Part shown: one piece after another, positions 21,974-34,670 of the stretch
Layout: every line of letters starts with the position of its first letter
How positions within the stretch are numbered: position 1 is the stretch's first letter
From: Cynocephalus volans
Lineage: Eukaryota > Chordata > Mammalia > Dermoptera > Cynocephalidae
Length of the DNA stretch: 64,000 nucleotides
Reading direction: 5' to 3'
Assembly: GCF_027409185.1 (NCBI RefSeq)
Contig: NC_084469.1
Span: 32,168,293-32,232,292 of the forward strand
Notes under the pieces: generated by a model
The model's database searches: none
Seen by the model: only the letters and a program-made list of their open reading frames with translations
What the model was told of the DNA's origin: nothing
Position numbers and translations under genes: made by a program

Positions 21974-23240
21974 TCACTTCATGATGTGATCTGCAGGAAC
22001 AAGAGTAAAAGCTGACTTTAACAATGGGCCCTCCCTCTTTGACCCCACAGGGAGAGCTGGATCCGCTGGTTTGTCAGCTCAGGGTTGTCTGAAGACTCCC
22101 AGCAAATTGTCCAAGGAGCAAGACTTCCTAAAGAGATACCTAAGGCCTGAAAGTCCAGATTGTCCATCTTTCTTCTCTCCCTCCCCTCCTCCAGTCTGTG
22201 GGACTCTATCCAGTGGAGAATGTTGATACATCTCTTAAAGCCTCAGAATTTTCTCCCTTTGACTGGGGGCATCTCCCAGTCTCCTCTGAAGATCTGGAAC
22301 GTTTCCCCAGAACCCTTGATTTGTGAGTTTGGAAGGAAATTAGCAGGACAGAGGTCATCCAGATATACTCATCATCACTTTGCCTGGACGCCCCACCCCA
22401 CTAATGCTAGACAGAAAGGGCTCTTCTTTCCTACTGTACTGAGGGGGACAAAGCCTTGGATGATGAAGCAGGCAATAGCCATCAGCACAGTCCTCAGTCT
22501 CTGACATGCTAGAAGACATATTCTGGACAACCTGCCCAGGAGGTCCACTCCACAAGTGAGGAGAAAAAAAATTTATAAGCCACAAAAATAATCGTCTGGC
22601 TTTAATGAGAATTTATTTCATGTTCTGTAGTTCTAGGGAAATTGATTCAAAGCCCAAAGAATGATTCTGTCCATTATGATTTCCTCCCAAATTTGATGAG
22701 CCTCTTGAGGGTAGAAATAACTGAGCCTGTGTTTATGTCCTGTGTCCTAAACCCACCACTGGATCTTTGGGGAGTCAGTGTTCTACTCGGCTTATAATTT
22801 CACATCAGGAAATCCTAATCCCCAGTGCAGAGTAGCAGGTGGACTCCTTTGTCACTTCCTTCATTTCCCCTGGAGTCTATGCACAAATCTACAAAAGGAA
22901 GATCCAGGGGCAGAGTCATTTGCCATTTCTAGTACTTTTCTACATGCCCTTGGGATCGTGTTAGTGAAATAGTAGGTTATAGCTTTAACACTATAGGTGC
23001 TTGTGGATTTCACTTCCATTAAGAGATTTGTGGCAAAGTGGTAAGAGAGCAGGCCCTCAAGTGGGACTATCTCTATTTAAATCTAAAGGGTTTCTCCATT
23101 TCCTAACTGTGAGATGTTATGCATTATATACCATCTTTGACCCTTCATATCTTCATCTGGAGTAATTGCCAAGGATGTTAAATGATTTAGTACATGTAAA
23201 CTATTACAACACTGCCTGGAACATCAAAAGAGCTGGTAAG
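21974..23240. repeat. OR upstream cassette, copy 2 of the local duplication
   Basis: Paralogous to 15,136-16,395 over its length with many substitutions and small indels. It ends in a MIR (about 23,030-23,240) with agcaggccctcaagtgg and acactgcctggaacat. No gene is seen. Confidence 0.85.
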
Positions 23241-23869
23241 TGTTGGTTCCCCCACTCCTCCTTCGCCACATTCATATTCACCTATACGTATAGCATGATC
23301 CTGTTCCCTACCTGCCTCCTGGACACTTCTAGTTTATGTCTACTTATGTGCCTCAAGTTCAAAGCGCAGCCAACATTTTCTTATGCTTCCCAACACTGCT
23401 CCTTCTCTGGTCATCACTTTCTGAGTTTTTTTCACCACTATCCAGGTAACAGATATACAGACTCAATCTAAACATCTCCTTCTCTTCTCACTCACCTTCT
23501 CCATCCAGGCTTCAAGTCCCAGAGAAGCTTTCTCTTTGAAATCCTGGTCCAGCCTTTCCTCTCTATTACACTGATTGAATAAGCCTCTCCTCAACTCTAA
23601 TTTGGATACTTAATGGTTTCTTCATGTGGTCCCCAATGGAACATAAGAACTTGCTCTTTTTCACCTGCCTCTCATTACACATGCACACACATACACACAT
23701 ACGCACACACATACCCCTTCTCCTCCTTGCAATATGGTTATAATTGTAAATTATGTTAGATAAATATTCAGTAGTTTCATGACTAAGACCATTGTAAACA
23801 CTACAGATAATACATCATACACTATGATCACTTTCATTTTTTTCCCTTTTTGTTTTCCCTGAAGTGAAT
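23241..23869. other. L2-like fragment, CA-rich run and unresolved DNA
   Basis: About 23,490-23,660 resembles an L2 3' end (cagagaagctttctcttt, gaacataagaacttgctc). A short imperfect CA/TA microsatellite lies at 23,678-23,715. The rest is unresolved. Confidence 0.5.
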
Positions 23870-25300
23870 ATTTTTGGGTACTTTTATTTGCCTAATAGTC
23901 TATGATTTTCCTAATTTATCCCTAACATCTTCCTCATTTGTATAAATCTTTTCTCAGTACATTCAGCTGTAGCTGCATAATGTTAGCCAGTGTTCTACTA
24001 ATTCATCTTCTTGAAGAAGTCTTTCTAGGAAACTGATGACCCACTCCAGTGTTGATAGGATGCCCACTAGCTTTGTTGAAAATCTGTTATCTTGAGATCT
24101 ACCTTCATATCTTTCTGGGGATTTTCTTCACCCCTTACCTGTGTTAGGTACCCTGTTTCCTGGATCCTATGTCTTCCTACTCCTTGGTTTCTCTTCTCAT
24201 TTTTAAGTAAATTTTAGTTTTTAGAACAGTTTTAGATTTGTTGAAAAATTGAGATCAAGTTCCCATAAACCCCACACGCAGTTTCCCCTATTATTAACAT
24301 CTTATATTAGTATGGTGCATCTATTACAATTAATAAACCAATATTGTTACATCATCATTAACAAAAGTTCATAGTTTTTGTTCATATTTCCTTAGAATTT
24401 ACCTAATGTCATTTTTCTGTTTCAGGATCATGTCTACATTACCCCATTACAATTAATTGTCACATCTCCTTACACTCCTCCTGACTGTAACAGTATTCTT
24501 CCTCATTTTAATGGAGTAAATACCCCATTAACTACCTGGAAAGAGCATATGAAATACAAATTTTACACACATTGCATGTCTGAAATTGTCTTTATTTTTC
24601 CTTTCTCCTTAATTGGCTTCTAATTTAAACGTTAGTTTTTCTTAGAATTTTGAACAGTGATCTAATGTGTTTATTTGGATTGCATTAAATCTATAGATCA
24701 GTTTTGGGGAAATGGACATGTTAACAACATTGACTCTTTCAATCCATGAACTTGGTATCCCTCATTTATTCATATCTTCTGCTTCTCACAGCAAAGTTTT
24801 GAAAACTTCAGTTTAGAAGTTTGCATATCTTTCATTAAATTTATTCCTAATTATTTCAGTTTGAGATGCTATTATAAATGGCATTTTTATTTATTTTATT
24901 TTCCAAATTGTTCTTGCTAGTATATAGAAATCCAGTTGATTTATGTTTAATGACTTTGTATCCTGGGACCTTGCTAAATTCACCTTTTAGTTCTAGTATT
25001 TTTGTTCTCTGATTTTTTAGTACTTTCCACATATGCAATCATGTTTTCTATGAGTGATACTTATTTGTCTTTTTCTTTTTCAATCTCTTGGCATTTTATC
25101 TCATTTTTCTGTCTTATTTCAATAAGCTAGGCTCTTCACCAAATATACAGGGCAGAGGAAAATCTTAGCTTGTTTCCAGTCTTCTGAGGAAACCTTCAAT
25201 CTTTAACCATTGCCTATGATGTTAGATGTAGGTCTTTTATAAACTCCCTTTGCTGAATGAAGAAAATTCTGTTCCTATTTTTCTTACATTTTTATCATAA
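23870..25300 (-). mobile_element. Old L1, antisense, in pieces
   Basis: L1M-like 3' UTR text at 24,190-24,500 (gttttagatttgttgaaaaa, ttcccataaaccccacacg) and ORF2 text at 24,590-25,300 (gattgcattaaatctataga, gactttgtatcctgggacc). Highly decayed. Confidence 0.75.
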
Positions 25301-25665
25301 GTGGATCTTTTTGAGGCTTCAGTGAAAGTAATAAAGGTGGAGATACATGTTCATGAAGAACCAGGTGGGGTCTTCTTGTTTATGCACAGAGAAAGCCTGT
25401 CTAAGAAAAAGCCAAGTAGAACCAAGCACATTCAACAGACTGAGAGGCACAACTCCTATGACCCCTTGCATCCAGCCAAATCTGAAGCAGAATGTGTCCC
25501 TGGCCTTTCCAGTTAAACTTTTTTGTTTAAACTGGTTTGGCTCAGGTCTGTTTCACCTGAATTACTGAAAGTAATTACTGAAAAGTACTTATAATGAAAA
25601 GGCTCTTAATACATGGCTACTGTGCCTTGTACAAACTTCTATGATTGCACCTACTCCCAATTTTA
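25301..25665. other. Intergenic DNA, nothing recognised
   Basis: A short open frame at 25,301-25,516 has no recognisable family. No repeat is identified. Confidence 0.4.
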
Positions 25666-25669
25666 TGCA

Positions 25670-25805
25670 CAGCGTTGTAATGGAAATGAATTTTACATTA
25701 AGAAAAATCTGTGTTTGATTCCTGGCTCTGTCATTAGCTGTTGTGACTTTGGCAAAATCACTTAAGCTCATTTCTGTCTATGTAAAACAGAGATACTTGT
25801 AGAGA
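25670..25805 (+). repeat. MIR SINE fossil
   Basis: Core ttgattcctggctctgtcat, then gactttggcaaaatcactta and atttctgtctatgtaaaa, are diverged MIR landmarks in sense orientation. Confidence 0.85.
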
Positions 25806-27984
25806 TTAAAAGGGGTAAGTCAATAGAAGATTCACACTGTAGCCAGCACCCGCTATCTGTAAATTGTACAATTCTCAGTTTTGTTTTCATTGCTTCTCTA
25901 ATTAGTCTGAGAGATGTAAGAGGCAGGTCTGCATCTGATTCCTCTTTATGTTCAAGGTGGCTTGTCAGTCAAATCTTCTAGACATGTCTATTGTATGTAC
26001 TGAATGAGTAAAAGTTTTAAAAGAATCAGATAACTTGTTTGTGGAGCTTAAATCTTAGGGACAGTTCCTTTCTCCAAGTAGAGATATATCAGCTTGAGAT
26101 ATGGGTACTTTTTTGCTAATAGATGGAATTATGCAGGCTTTGTGTGCTCACAGACATCGCCTTAGAAATTCAGCCAGAGGACTTCTGGTTATAGAAAACA
26201 AATCGAACCCATGCATTTTAACCACTCCTACTTTTTGAAAGCCCCCTAAAAAGATAATAAAGGCATTAAAAGGCAGGTATATTACATTAACCCATGGAAT
26301 GTTACGTTAACAACACATTCACAAATATGAGGCACAGCTCACCTCTGTAACTAGGGGTGGTGATGGGGATAACAACAGGAGGGCTACTTGAAAGTAGGTT
26401 AAAGAAGGAGTCAGATCCCCAGATTCTCTCTTCCACTTGGTGCATCCAGGGAAAAGCTTCCCCTGAACCTCATCAGAAGACTGGAGGTTTGTTCTGTAGA
26501 GATATATATTGGAGGATCTCTGGGATGGAAGCCATTTGAGTGTAGAGATACAAAATGAGGGAAATAATGCAAGTCCACATACTGAATATTCTTATACTAT
26601 TTAAATATGGGTATAAGATAAAGACGCTTTTAGACCTGCAAGGTCTGGACAGACTAGCTATCCAATAAACTCATTCTATCTTCTTCCTGGTCATAAAACT
26701 AGACCATATTTCCCAACATCGCTTTTGGTTAACTCAGTCATGTGACTGAGTTCTAGTCAATAGAGTATAAGTAAGATTTAGGCATGTCAGTTGCAAACCC
26801 ACAAAAACTTCACTTTCATAGTCTCTCCTGGTGTTTCCTCTTTGGCCAGCTTGATACATAAGAGCATGTGTTGGAGATGACAGCTACATGAAGATGAATG
26901 TGGTTCCCAGTTCATTTTTTTTAGGAAGCTGCCTATCATTTAGAAAAACATATTTTGGACTTTACATAAGTGAGATGAAACTTTTACTGTATTTGAATAA
27001 TGTATATTTGTTTTGGACCATTTAAAGTTTTTGTATGCACTGAAAGATGATTTAAACACCTGGGGAGGGTATTGGGATTAATTAATGATAAGTACATAGA
27101 AAATTGAACAAACAAAAAACCAAGACCATTATTTCAAAGGTTATGAAGGAAAAGTATTCATAGAATATTTAACCACTTAGATATGCAAAGCATTTACATC
27201 CTCATAATCATGTAAGCACTGAATATTAATCCAACTAAAAAAGTAAACTGTATGGGGAGGATGAAGAGAAAAAGAAGTATATGTGTGGTGACAGGAGGTA
27301 AAAAAGGGCTTAGTTCTCATTTCCCAAACTAAAAGTCAACTGCTGAGGCCTAACACTGAAAAATCAAGAAGCGACTGCATGGTATTTAGAGATATGGAGA
27401 TAGAGACCAGGGTGGGGAGAGCTGAAATCTTTTAATAGGACCATAGATGATAATAAATAAGATTGAATTCTTGTCCCCCAGGAATTTACAATCTAAATGT
27501 AATGAAGACGGACGGGTGACACATCGTATATAAGCACGATGATGGGAGTGGGCACAAGATGGTCACATCACAGAGAGAAGGCACCTCAGGTGCTGGCAGG
27601 GGGCAGGTGAAGCAGTCACAGTAGATGCTCTGTCAGAAATGATGACAAAACTGAGTCGTGAGGAGTGACAAGTGGTATCTGAGTGAAGAATAAGGGAGAA
27701 GGTATTCCCAGCAGGTGAAACGACGTGGAGACAAGAAATCATCAGAATGTGTGAGAGGAACTTTGGGCTCTTCAGTATTATTGGAGAGTAAAACTCAATG
27801 AGTGGAGACTTGGGAGATAGGGCTGTGGACACAGAAAGTTGGGGAGCAGTCCCTATAAGGCTTCGTGTGCTAGGTTGAGGGGTTTGCACTTGTGTTGCAG
27901 AAGATGCTGAAGGGTTTTAAGCAAAGGAATACTGCATTCTCTATAGGTAATTCTATATAAAATGGGAGAATACACTTCCAGAGA
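25806..27984. other. Intergenic DNA with unclassified ancient repeats
   Basis: No gene is seen. About 26,690-26,900 (cagtcatgtgactgagttct, ctttggccagcttgata) and about 27,560-27,960 (gagtgacaagtggtatctga, gggttttaagcaaaggaat) read like old mammalian dispersed repeats, but I cannot name them with confidence. Confidence 0.4.
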
Positions 27985-28612
27985 AGATGGATGTGGTAAG
28001 CAGAAATCTAAAAAATGATCTCCCCTCCATGACCCTTTCCCTTACATGATCTACTCTCCTTTGAGCATGCATGTAACTTGTGAACATGATGAGATGTCAC
28101 TCAAGTGATTATGCTATTTCATATGGTACAGTTGACCTTAAAACAGGGAGATTATCAGGGCAGGCCTATTCTAATCACACGAGCATTTTAAAAGCAGGTC
28201 ACCTCAGGCTGGTGGCAGATGGGGAAGTCAGAGAGATTTAACGCACAAGAAAGATACAACATTCCATTTCTGGATTGAAGATGAGAGGGTCACATGACAA
28301 GGAATACAGGAAGCCTCTGGAAGCTGACAGTGGCCTCCAGGTGACAGCCAGTAAGGAAATGGTGATCTCAGTCCTGCAGCCACAGGGGAACTGCATTCCG
28401 CCAACACCTGAATGAGCTTGGAAAAGATTCTTCCCCAGGGTCTCCAGAAAGGAATGCAGCCCTGCCACACCTTGATTTGGGCCTGAGAAGAGAATCCCGC
28501 CATGCCATCTCTTCTGACTTACAGAACTGTGACCAATAAATGGGTGTTCTTATAAGCTGCTAGGTTTATGGTAGTTTGTCACACATCAACAAAAAGCTAA
28601 TAGGTGATGGAT
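27985..28612 (+). mobile_element. MLT1-like LTR (ERVL-MaLR), nearly complete
   Basis: Starts near gatgtggtaagcagaaatct and ends with acagaactgtgaccaataaa, then gctgctaggtttatggtagt and agctaatagg. This matches the layout of an MLT1-class LTR, including its conserved 3' end. Intermediate text (gggaagtcagagagattta, ctctggaagctgacagtgg) fits the same class. Confidence 0.7.
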
Positions 28613-28964
28613 GAACCCCAGGTTCAGAAGCTTTTAGAGTATTCCAGACATAAGGTAAGAGAGCTTTATCAAAGGCTGTACAATGAAGAGGAAAAGTGGG
28701 AAACCAAGGATTTTAAAAAGATAGAGTCATTCAAACTTTGAAGATCGGTTAATGGCTAATGAGGAGGAGCCCTAAATGGCAACCTGCTTCTAGAATAGCC
28801 AGCTAGGTAGAGAATTACACCTTTAACTTAAAAAAAGATGATGAGCAAAAAAACAGCTCCGGACCCACAGGGAGATGCTGAATTCAATTTAAGTGGGGCT
28901 GTCACAGTCGGGTACAGAAGTGGGAGCTTAGTAAAGAGGCCCATGCTACAGATAAAGATAAGGA
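28613..28964. other. Intergenic DNA, nothing recognised
   Basis: No gene, RNA or clear repeat is seen between the LTR and the MIR-type element. Confidence 0.4.
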
Positions 28965-29165
28965 TAAAGGGGGAGGAAATCTAATACTTTCTTAGCACTT
29001 CCTATATGCCAAGCGGTGCTCTAAATGCCCTAGAGGTTATAAGAAATTTAATCCTCAAAGCAATCTTATGAAATAGGAACTATCATTAAACTCATGATGT
29101 AGAGGATGCAAAAAGGCTCAGAGAGATTAAGTGACTTGTCCAAGATCACACATGTGATCTTGAAT
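28965..29165 (-). repeat. MIR-type fossil
   Basis: Text such as gcacttcctatatgccaagc, ggttataagaaatttaatcc and tccaagatcacacatg is the MIRb/MIR3 pattern read antisense to the usual core. Confidence 0.75.
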
Positions 29166-30724
29166 TTAAATTCAAATTCAATTCAAATTCTTTTTTTTAT
29201 TATTATTATACATACATGTGGGGTACAATGTTGATTTTCAATAATTGTGTAGAATGTGTGGTGGTTAGATCACTACAGTTAGCTTATCCATCATTACAAT
29301 ACGCAATCATTCTTTGTGTCCATTGACTGATTCCTTATTATCCCCCCTCTCCTGCCCCTCCCGTTTTCCACCTCTAGTTTTCTAAAAGTTCAATGTATTA
29401 CTGTCATTGTTGTTTCTTTCTTTCTCTCTGTCTCTCTTTATTGTTCATTTGCTTGTTTATGGATTCAGCTTCGAGTTATGAGTGAGAACATGTGGTATTT
29501 CTTTCTGTACCTGGGTTGTTTCATTTAGGATAACTTTCTCCAGGCTCATCCATGTTGTTGCAAATGGCAGTATTTCATTCTTTTTTATGGCTGAGTAGTA
29601 TTCCATTGTGTAGATGTACCACCATTTCCTTATCCAGTCATCCACCGAAGGACATTTAGGCTGGTTCCATTGCCTAGCTATTGTAAATAGAGCTGCAATA
29701 AACACGGGAGTGCTGGTATCCCTTCGACCTGATGTTTTCCAATCCTCTGGATATATCCCCAGGAGTGGGATTGCTGGATCATACTGAAGTTCTATGTGTA
29801 GTTGTTTAAGGAACCTTCATAGTGTTCTCCATAATGGCTGTACTAATTTACAGTCCCACCAACAGTACAGGAGGGTTCCTCTTCACATCATCACCAGCTT
29901 TGTTATTCTCTGTCTTTTTTACAATAGCCAGTCTGATTGTGATGAGATGATATCTCAGCGTGGTTTTGATATGCATTTCCCTGATGATTTGCGATGCTGG
30001 GCATCTTTTCATGTACCTGTTAGCCACTTGGATGTCTTCCTTTGAGAAATGTCTATTCAGCTCCTTTGCCCATTTATAATTGGATTATTCATTTTTTTGC
30101 TGTAAAGTTATCTGAGCTCTTTGTATATTCTGGATAATAATCCCTTGTCAGATACATTTTTTTTGCAAATATTTTCTCCCATTCTGTAAAATGTCTTTTC
30201 ACTCTATTGATTGTTTCTTTTGCTGTACAGAAACTTTTTAGTTTGACATAATCCCATTTGTTTATTTTTCTTTTGTTGCCTGTGCTTTTAGGGTGTTATT
30301 CCTAAGGTCATTGCCCAGTCCTAAATCCTGGAGCATTTGCCCTACATCTTCTTCTAGGAGTTTTAAAGTTTCAGAAGGCCTTATATTTAAGTCTCTAATC
30401 CATTTTGAGTTGATTTTGGTATATGGTAAAAGGTACAGATCAAGATTCATTTTTCTACAAATGGATATCCAGTTTTCCCAGCACCATTTATTGAAGAGGC
30501 AGTCTTTTCCCAATGCATGTTCTTGGTACCTTTGTCAAAGATCAGTTGGTTGTAAATATGTGGGTTGATTTCTGAGTTCTCTATTCTGTTCTATTGGTCC
30601 ACATGTCTGTTTTTATGCCAGTACCATGCTGTTTTTGTTAATACAGATTTGTAATTTAGTTTCAAGTCAGAAAGTGTAATGCCTCTAGCTCTATTTTTTT
30701 TGCTCAGGATTGCTTTGGCTATTC

Positions 30725-30729
30725 GGGGT
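30725..30729 (+). repeat. 5-bp target-site duplication, left of MaLR
   Basis: The word ggggt is repeated at 33123-33127 on the other side of the element. Five bases is the normal MaLR/ERVL duplication. Confidence 0.9.
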
Positions 30730-33122
30730 TGTATTAATCTGTTTTGTGTTGCTATAACAGAAATGCCTGAGACTGGGTAATTTATAAAGAAGAAAGGTTT
30801 ATTAGGCTTATGATTCTGGCACAGCTGCATCTGGCACAGCCCTCAGACTGCTTCTACTCATGGTGGAAAGTGGCAGGGAGCCGGCAGGTACAAGCAGATC
30901 ACATGGCAACAGGAAGCAAGAGAGAGAGAGAAGGTGCCAGGGTCTTTTTAAGCAACAAGCTCTCGTGGGAACTAAGAGAGCAGGGAGAGCATTAATCCAT
31001 TCATAAGGGATCCACCCCCATGACTCAATCAGTTTCTAACACTGCCACATTGGAGATCAAATTTCCACATGAGTTTTGGAGGGGACAACACATCCAAACT
31101 CCATCATTCCACCCCTGGCCCTCCCAAACTCATGTCACTCTCACATACAAAATTCAATCATTCTATCCCAACAGTCCCAAAAGTCTTAGCTTGCTCCAGC
31201 ACCAACTTAAAAGTCCAAAGTCCAAAGTCTCATCTGAGACCAAAAGCAAAAATCCTTCTAGCTGTGAACCTGGAAAACAAAACCAAATTTATCTACTGCC
31301 TAAATACAATGGCAGAACAGGCATTGGGTATACATTTCCATTCCAAAAGAGAGGAATAGGCCAGAAGAAAGGAAAAACAGACCCCAAATAAGTCCGAAAC
31401 CCAGCAGGGCAGACATTATGTCTTAAACCTCCAACATAATCTTCTTTGACTCGAAGTCCTGCATCCTGGGCACAATTGGGCTCTGGGCCCCTAAAGCCTC
31501 AGGCAGCCTCACTCCCACATCTCTGCCAGGCACAGCCCATTGGGCTGCACTGGTGCCTGCAGCTTTTCCAGGCCGGTGTTGCACATTACCAGTGGCCCTG
31601 CAGTTCCAGGGTCCTGGAGGCAGCCCTGCTGCCTTGGCTCTACTAGACAGTTCCCTGGCGGGGGCTCTTTGTGGGGGCTCTGACCCCACTTTCCTGCTCG
31701 GCATTGCTCTAGTTGATGGCCTCAGTGGTGGCTCCACTCCAGTGGCAGGTCTCTGCCTGGGCCCCCGGGCTTTTCCATACATCCTCTGGAATCCGGGTGG
31801 AGGCTGCCACACTTCCACTCCTCTCGCATCCTGACAGCCTGCAGACTTAACACAACGTGGATGCCACCAAGGTTTCAGGCCTCTTCGCTTCAGGGCTGCT
31901 GCACAAACTACACTTGGGGCTGCTCCAGCCAGAGCAGCTGGGATGCAGGGAGCAGGATCTTGAGGGCAGCTGCACCCCAGGTCTGTCCTCTGGGACAACT
32001 CAGTCCTTCTAAGCCTCAGGGCCTGTGATGGGTGAGGCACCCTTCCAGACTTCTGAAATGCCTGCAGGGCTTTCCTCTCATTTTCTCTGCTATTATCATC
32101 TGGCTGCCTCACCGCCAAGATAATGTCTTTAGCAACCAGTTTATCCGCTTTACTCTTGCATTGTTCTCCGGCTCTCTGCTTCTTTACTGCATGTCCAGGC
32201 TGCAAAGTTTCCAAATCTTTACACTCTGATTCCCTTTTAAATTCTGGCTTTACATCATAATTTTATCTCCATAACTCAGAGTAGGCTCTTAAAAGCAACC
32301 ATGCAGCTTCCTTAATGCTTTGCTGCTTAGAAAGTTCTTTGGCCAAATGCTCTGGTTCACAACTCTTAAGTTCCAACTTCCATAAAGTCCAAGGGCATGG
32401 ACACAATGCAGCCAAATTCCTTGCTATGGTGTAGCAAGGGTGATCTTTTGTCCAATTCGTGATAAGTTCCTCATTCCTATCTGAGACCTCATCATCTGCA
32501 TGGCCTTTACTGTCCACATTTCTATCACCATTCTGCTCACCACCACATAAGTCTCTAAGACATTCCAAACTTTCCCTCATCTTTTTCTCTTCTTCTTAGT
32601 CCTCCAAACTCCTCCAATCTTTGCACATTACCCAGTACCAAAGTTGCATCCACATTTTCAGGTATCTGTTTAGCAACACCCCACTCCTCGGTAACAATTT
32701 TCTGTTTTAGTTTGTTTTGTGTTGCTGTAACAGAAATACCTGAGACTGGGTAATTTATAAAGAAGAGAGGTTTATTAGGCTTACGATTCTGGGACAGCTA
32801 CATCTGGCACGAGCCTCAGACTGCTTCTACTCATGGTGGAAAGTGGCAGGGAGCCAGGGGGGTACAAGCAGATCACATGGCAAGAGGAAGCAAGAGAGAG
32901 GAAGCAAGAGAGAGAGAGAAGGTGCCAGGGTCTTTTTAAGCAATGAGCTCTCGCAGGAACTAATAGAGTGAGAACTCACTCATTAATCCCCCTCCCCCAG
33001 GGAGAGCATTAATCCATTCATAAGGGATCTGCCCTATGACTCAATCAGTTTCCAATACTGCCACATTGGAGATCAAATTTCCACATGAGTTTTGGAGGGG
33101 ACAACACATCCAAACTCCATCA
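30730..33122 (-). mobile_element. MST/THE1-like MaLR element, LTR-internal-LTR
   Basis: A complete-layout non-autonomous ERVL-MaLR. On the minus strand the 5' LTR is 33,122-32,703 and the internal part is 32,702-31,107, opening with a ttaccgaggagtggggt-type primer site region. A purine-rich tract precedes the 3' LTR (31,106-30,730). The LTRs differ by substitutions and small indels (420 versus 377 bp). The internal part carries two open stretches, 32,580-32,263 (105 codons, Gag-like remnant) and 32,214-31,423 (264 codons, GC-rich). No protease, polymerase or envelope is present, as usual for MaLR, so it depended on other ERVL machinery. Confidence 0.92.
31423..32214 (-). other. 264-codon open stretch inside the MaLR internal region
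   Basis: The longest open frame in the window after the CA satellite. It is rich in Arg, Pro, Ala and Gly and lies wholly inside the MaLR internal sequence. Related internal regions of THE1/MST are generally considered non-coding apart from Gag-like remnants. Its openness may reflect high GC and fairly recent insertion, not selection. No domain is recognised. Confidence 0.5.
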
Positions 33123-33944
33123 GGGGTCTTTTGTTGTTCCATATGAATGTTAGGATTGCTTTTTCTATTTCTGTGAAGAAGGTCATTGGTATTTTGATGG
33201 GAATTGCATTGAATCTGGAGATGGCTTTCGGTAGTATGGACATTTTTACTACGTTGATTCTTCCGATCCACAAACAAGGAATGTCTTTCTATCTCCTAGT
33301 GTCTTCTTTAATTTCTTTCAGTAGTGATTTGTAGTTCTCATTGTAGAGATCTTTCACCTCTTTGGTTAGACTTACTCTTAGGTATTTTATTTTTGGGGGG
33401 ACTTTTGTAAATGGGCTTGCTTTCTTGATCTATTTTTCTTCTAGTTTGTTGTTGGAGTGTAAAAACACTACTGATTTTGTGTGTTGATTTTGTATCCTGC
33501 AACCTTACTGAATTCATTTATCAACTCTGAGAGTTTTTTGGTAGAGTTTTTTGGGTTTTCTGTATATAGAGTCATGTCATCTGTGAACAGGGACAATTTG
33601 ATTTCTTCTTTACCTATTTGGATGCCCTTTATTTCTTTCTCTTGTCTAATTGCTCTGGCAAGTACTTCCAATACTATGTTAAAAAGGAGTGGAGACAGCG
33701 GGCATCCTTGTCTTGTTCCTGATCTTAAGGGGAAAGCCTTCAGTTTTTCCCCATTCAGGATGATACTGGCAGTGGATTTATCATATATGGCTTTTATTAT
33801 GTTGAGATACCTTCCTTCTATACGTAATTTGTTGAGAGTCTTTATCATGAAGGACTGTTGAATTTTGTCAAATGCTTTTTCTGCATCTATTGAGACGATC
33901 ATATGGTTTTTGTTCTTCACTTTGTTGATGTGGTGTATCACACA

Positions 33945-34670
33945 ATTCCCACTCCAAGAGGTGTGAATCACTGGACAGCAGACCCAGAAGTCTTCTCCCA
34001 GCTGAAGTCTACATGGAATCAAAACTGAACCATCCTACCCAATAGCCAACAAAAAACAAACCTTCAGGAGAGATTCTTTCTCTCCAAAAGAAACTCAAGT
34101 AACTGAAGAAGCAACTGCTTCACCAGATGACCAAACATCAATGTAGAGATACCAGAAATATGAAAAAAACAAGAAACTAGGATATATGCAAAGGAATGTA
34201 ATAACACTCAAACACAAGATCCCATTCTAGAAGAAGCCCTTGAATTGTCTGAAAAAGAATTCCAGGCAACAATCATAAGGAAACTCAGTGAGATACAAGA
34301 AGAGACACATAGGCAAAACAATGAAATGAGAAAAATAATCCAAGATATGAAGGAGGAAATCTACCAAGAGATTAATGCCATAAAAAAGGATGTGGCAGAA
34401 CTCTTGGAACTGAAAGACTCACTCAACAAAATAAAAACTACATTTGAGACCTTTAGCAGCATACTAGAGCAAGCAGAAGAAAGAATTTCTGACCTTGAAG
34501 ACGTTGTTTTCAAAATAACCTAATCAGACAAAAAAGAGAAAAAAGAATTTTAAAAAATGAACAAAATCTCTGAGAACTATCAGACAGCCTCAAGCATACA
34601 AACTTCTGAGTTATGGGTGTTCCAGAAGAGATAGAAAAAGAAAAAGGCATTGAGAACCTATGACATAATA
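33945..34670 (+). mobile_element. Inverted L1 5' segment with ORF1 piece
   Basis: The sense-strand L1 end of 5' UTR and ORF1 abuts the antisense L1 at 33,944, the signature of twin priming. An open piece at 34,245-34,523 (92 codons) begins MSEKEFQATIIRKLSEIQEE. It is a heptad-patterned coiled coil like the N-terminal trimerisation region of L1 ORF1p, a nucleic-acid chaperone. It ends at TAA before the RRM and C-terminal domain, and the following sequence is frame-broken. Confidence 0.88.

Larger units (their letters stand above)
29191..33944 (-). mobile_element. L1, antisense, split by a MaLR insertion
   Basis: Begins with a poly(T) tail and an L1 3' UTR (29,191-29,470). ORF2 then reads on the minus strand, continuing from 30,729 to 33,123 across the MaLR. 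The RT region at 33,860-33,490 shows [23 protein letters not shown] and [11 protein letters not shown]. The usual FADD metal-binding motif is FTDD here, and scattered stops elsewhere make it inactive. At 33,944/33,945 orientation flips. Confidence 0.93.

Noticed and set aside
31423-32214. A host gene encoding a 264-residue basic protein
   Set aside because: Entirely inside the MaLR internal region between its two LTRs, without introns or a known domain.
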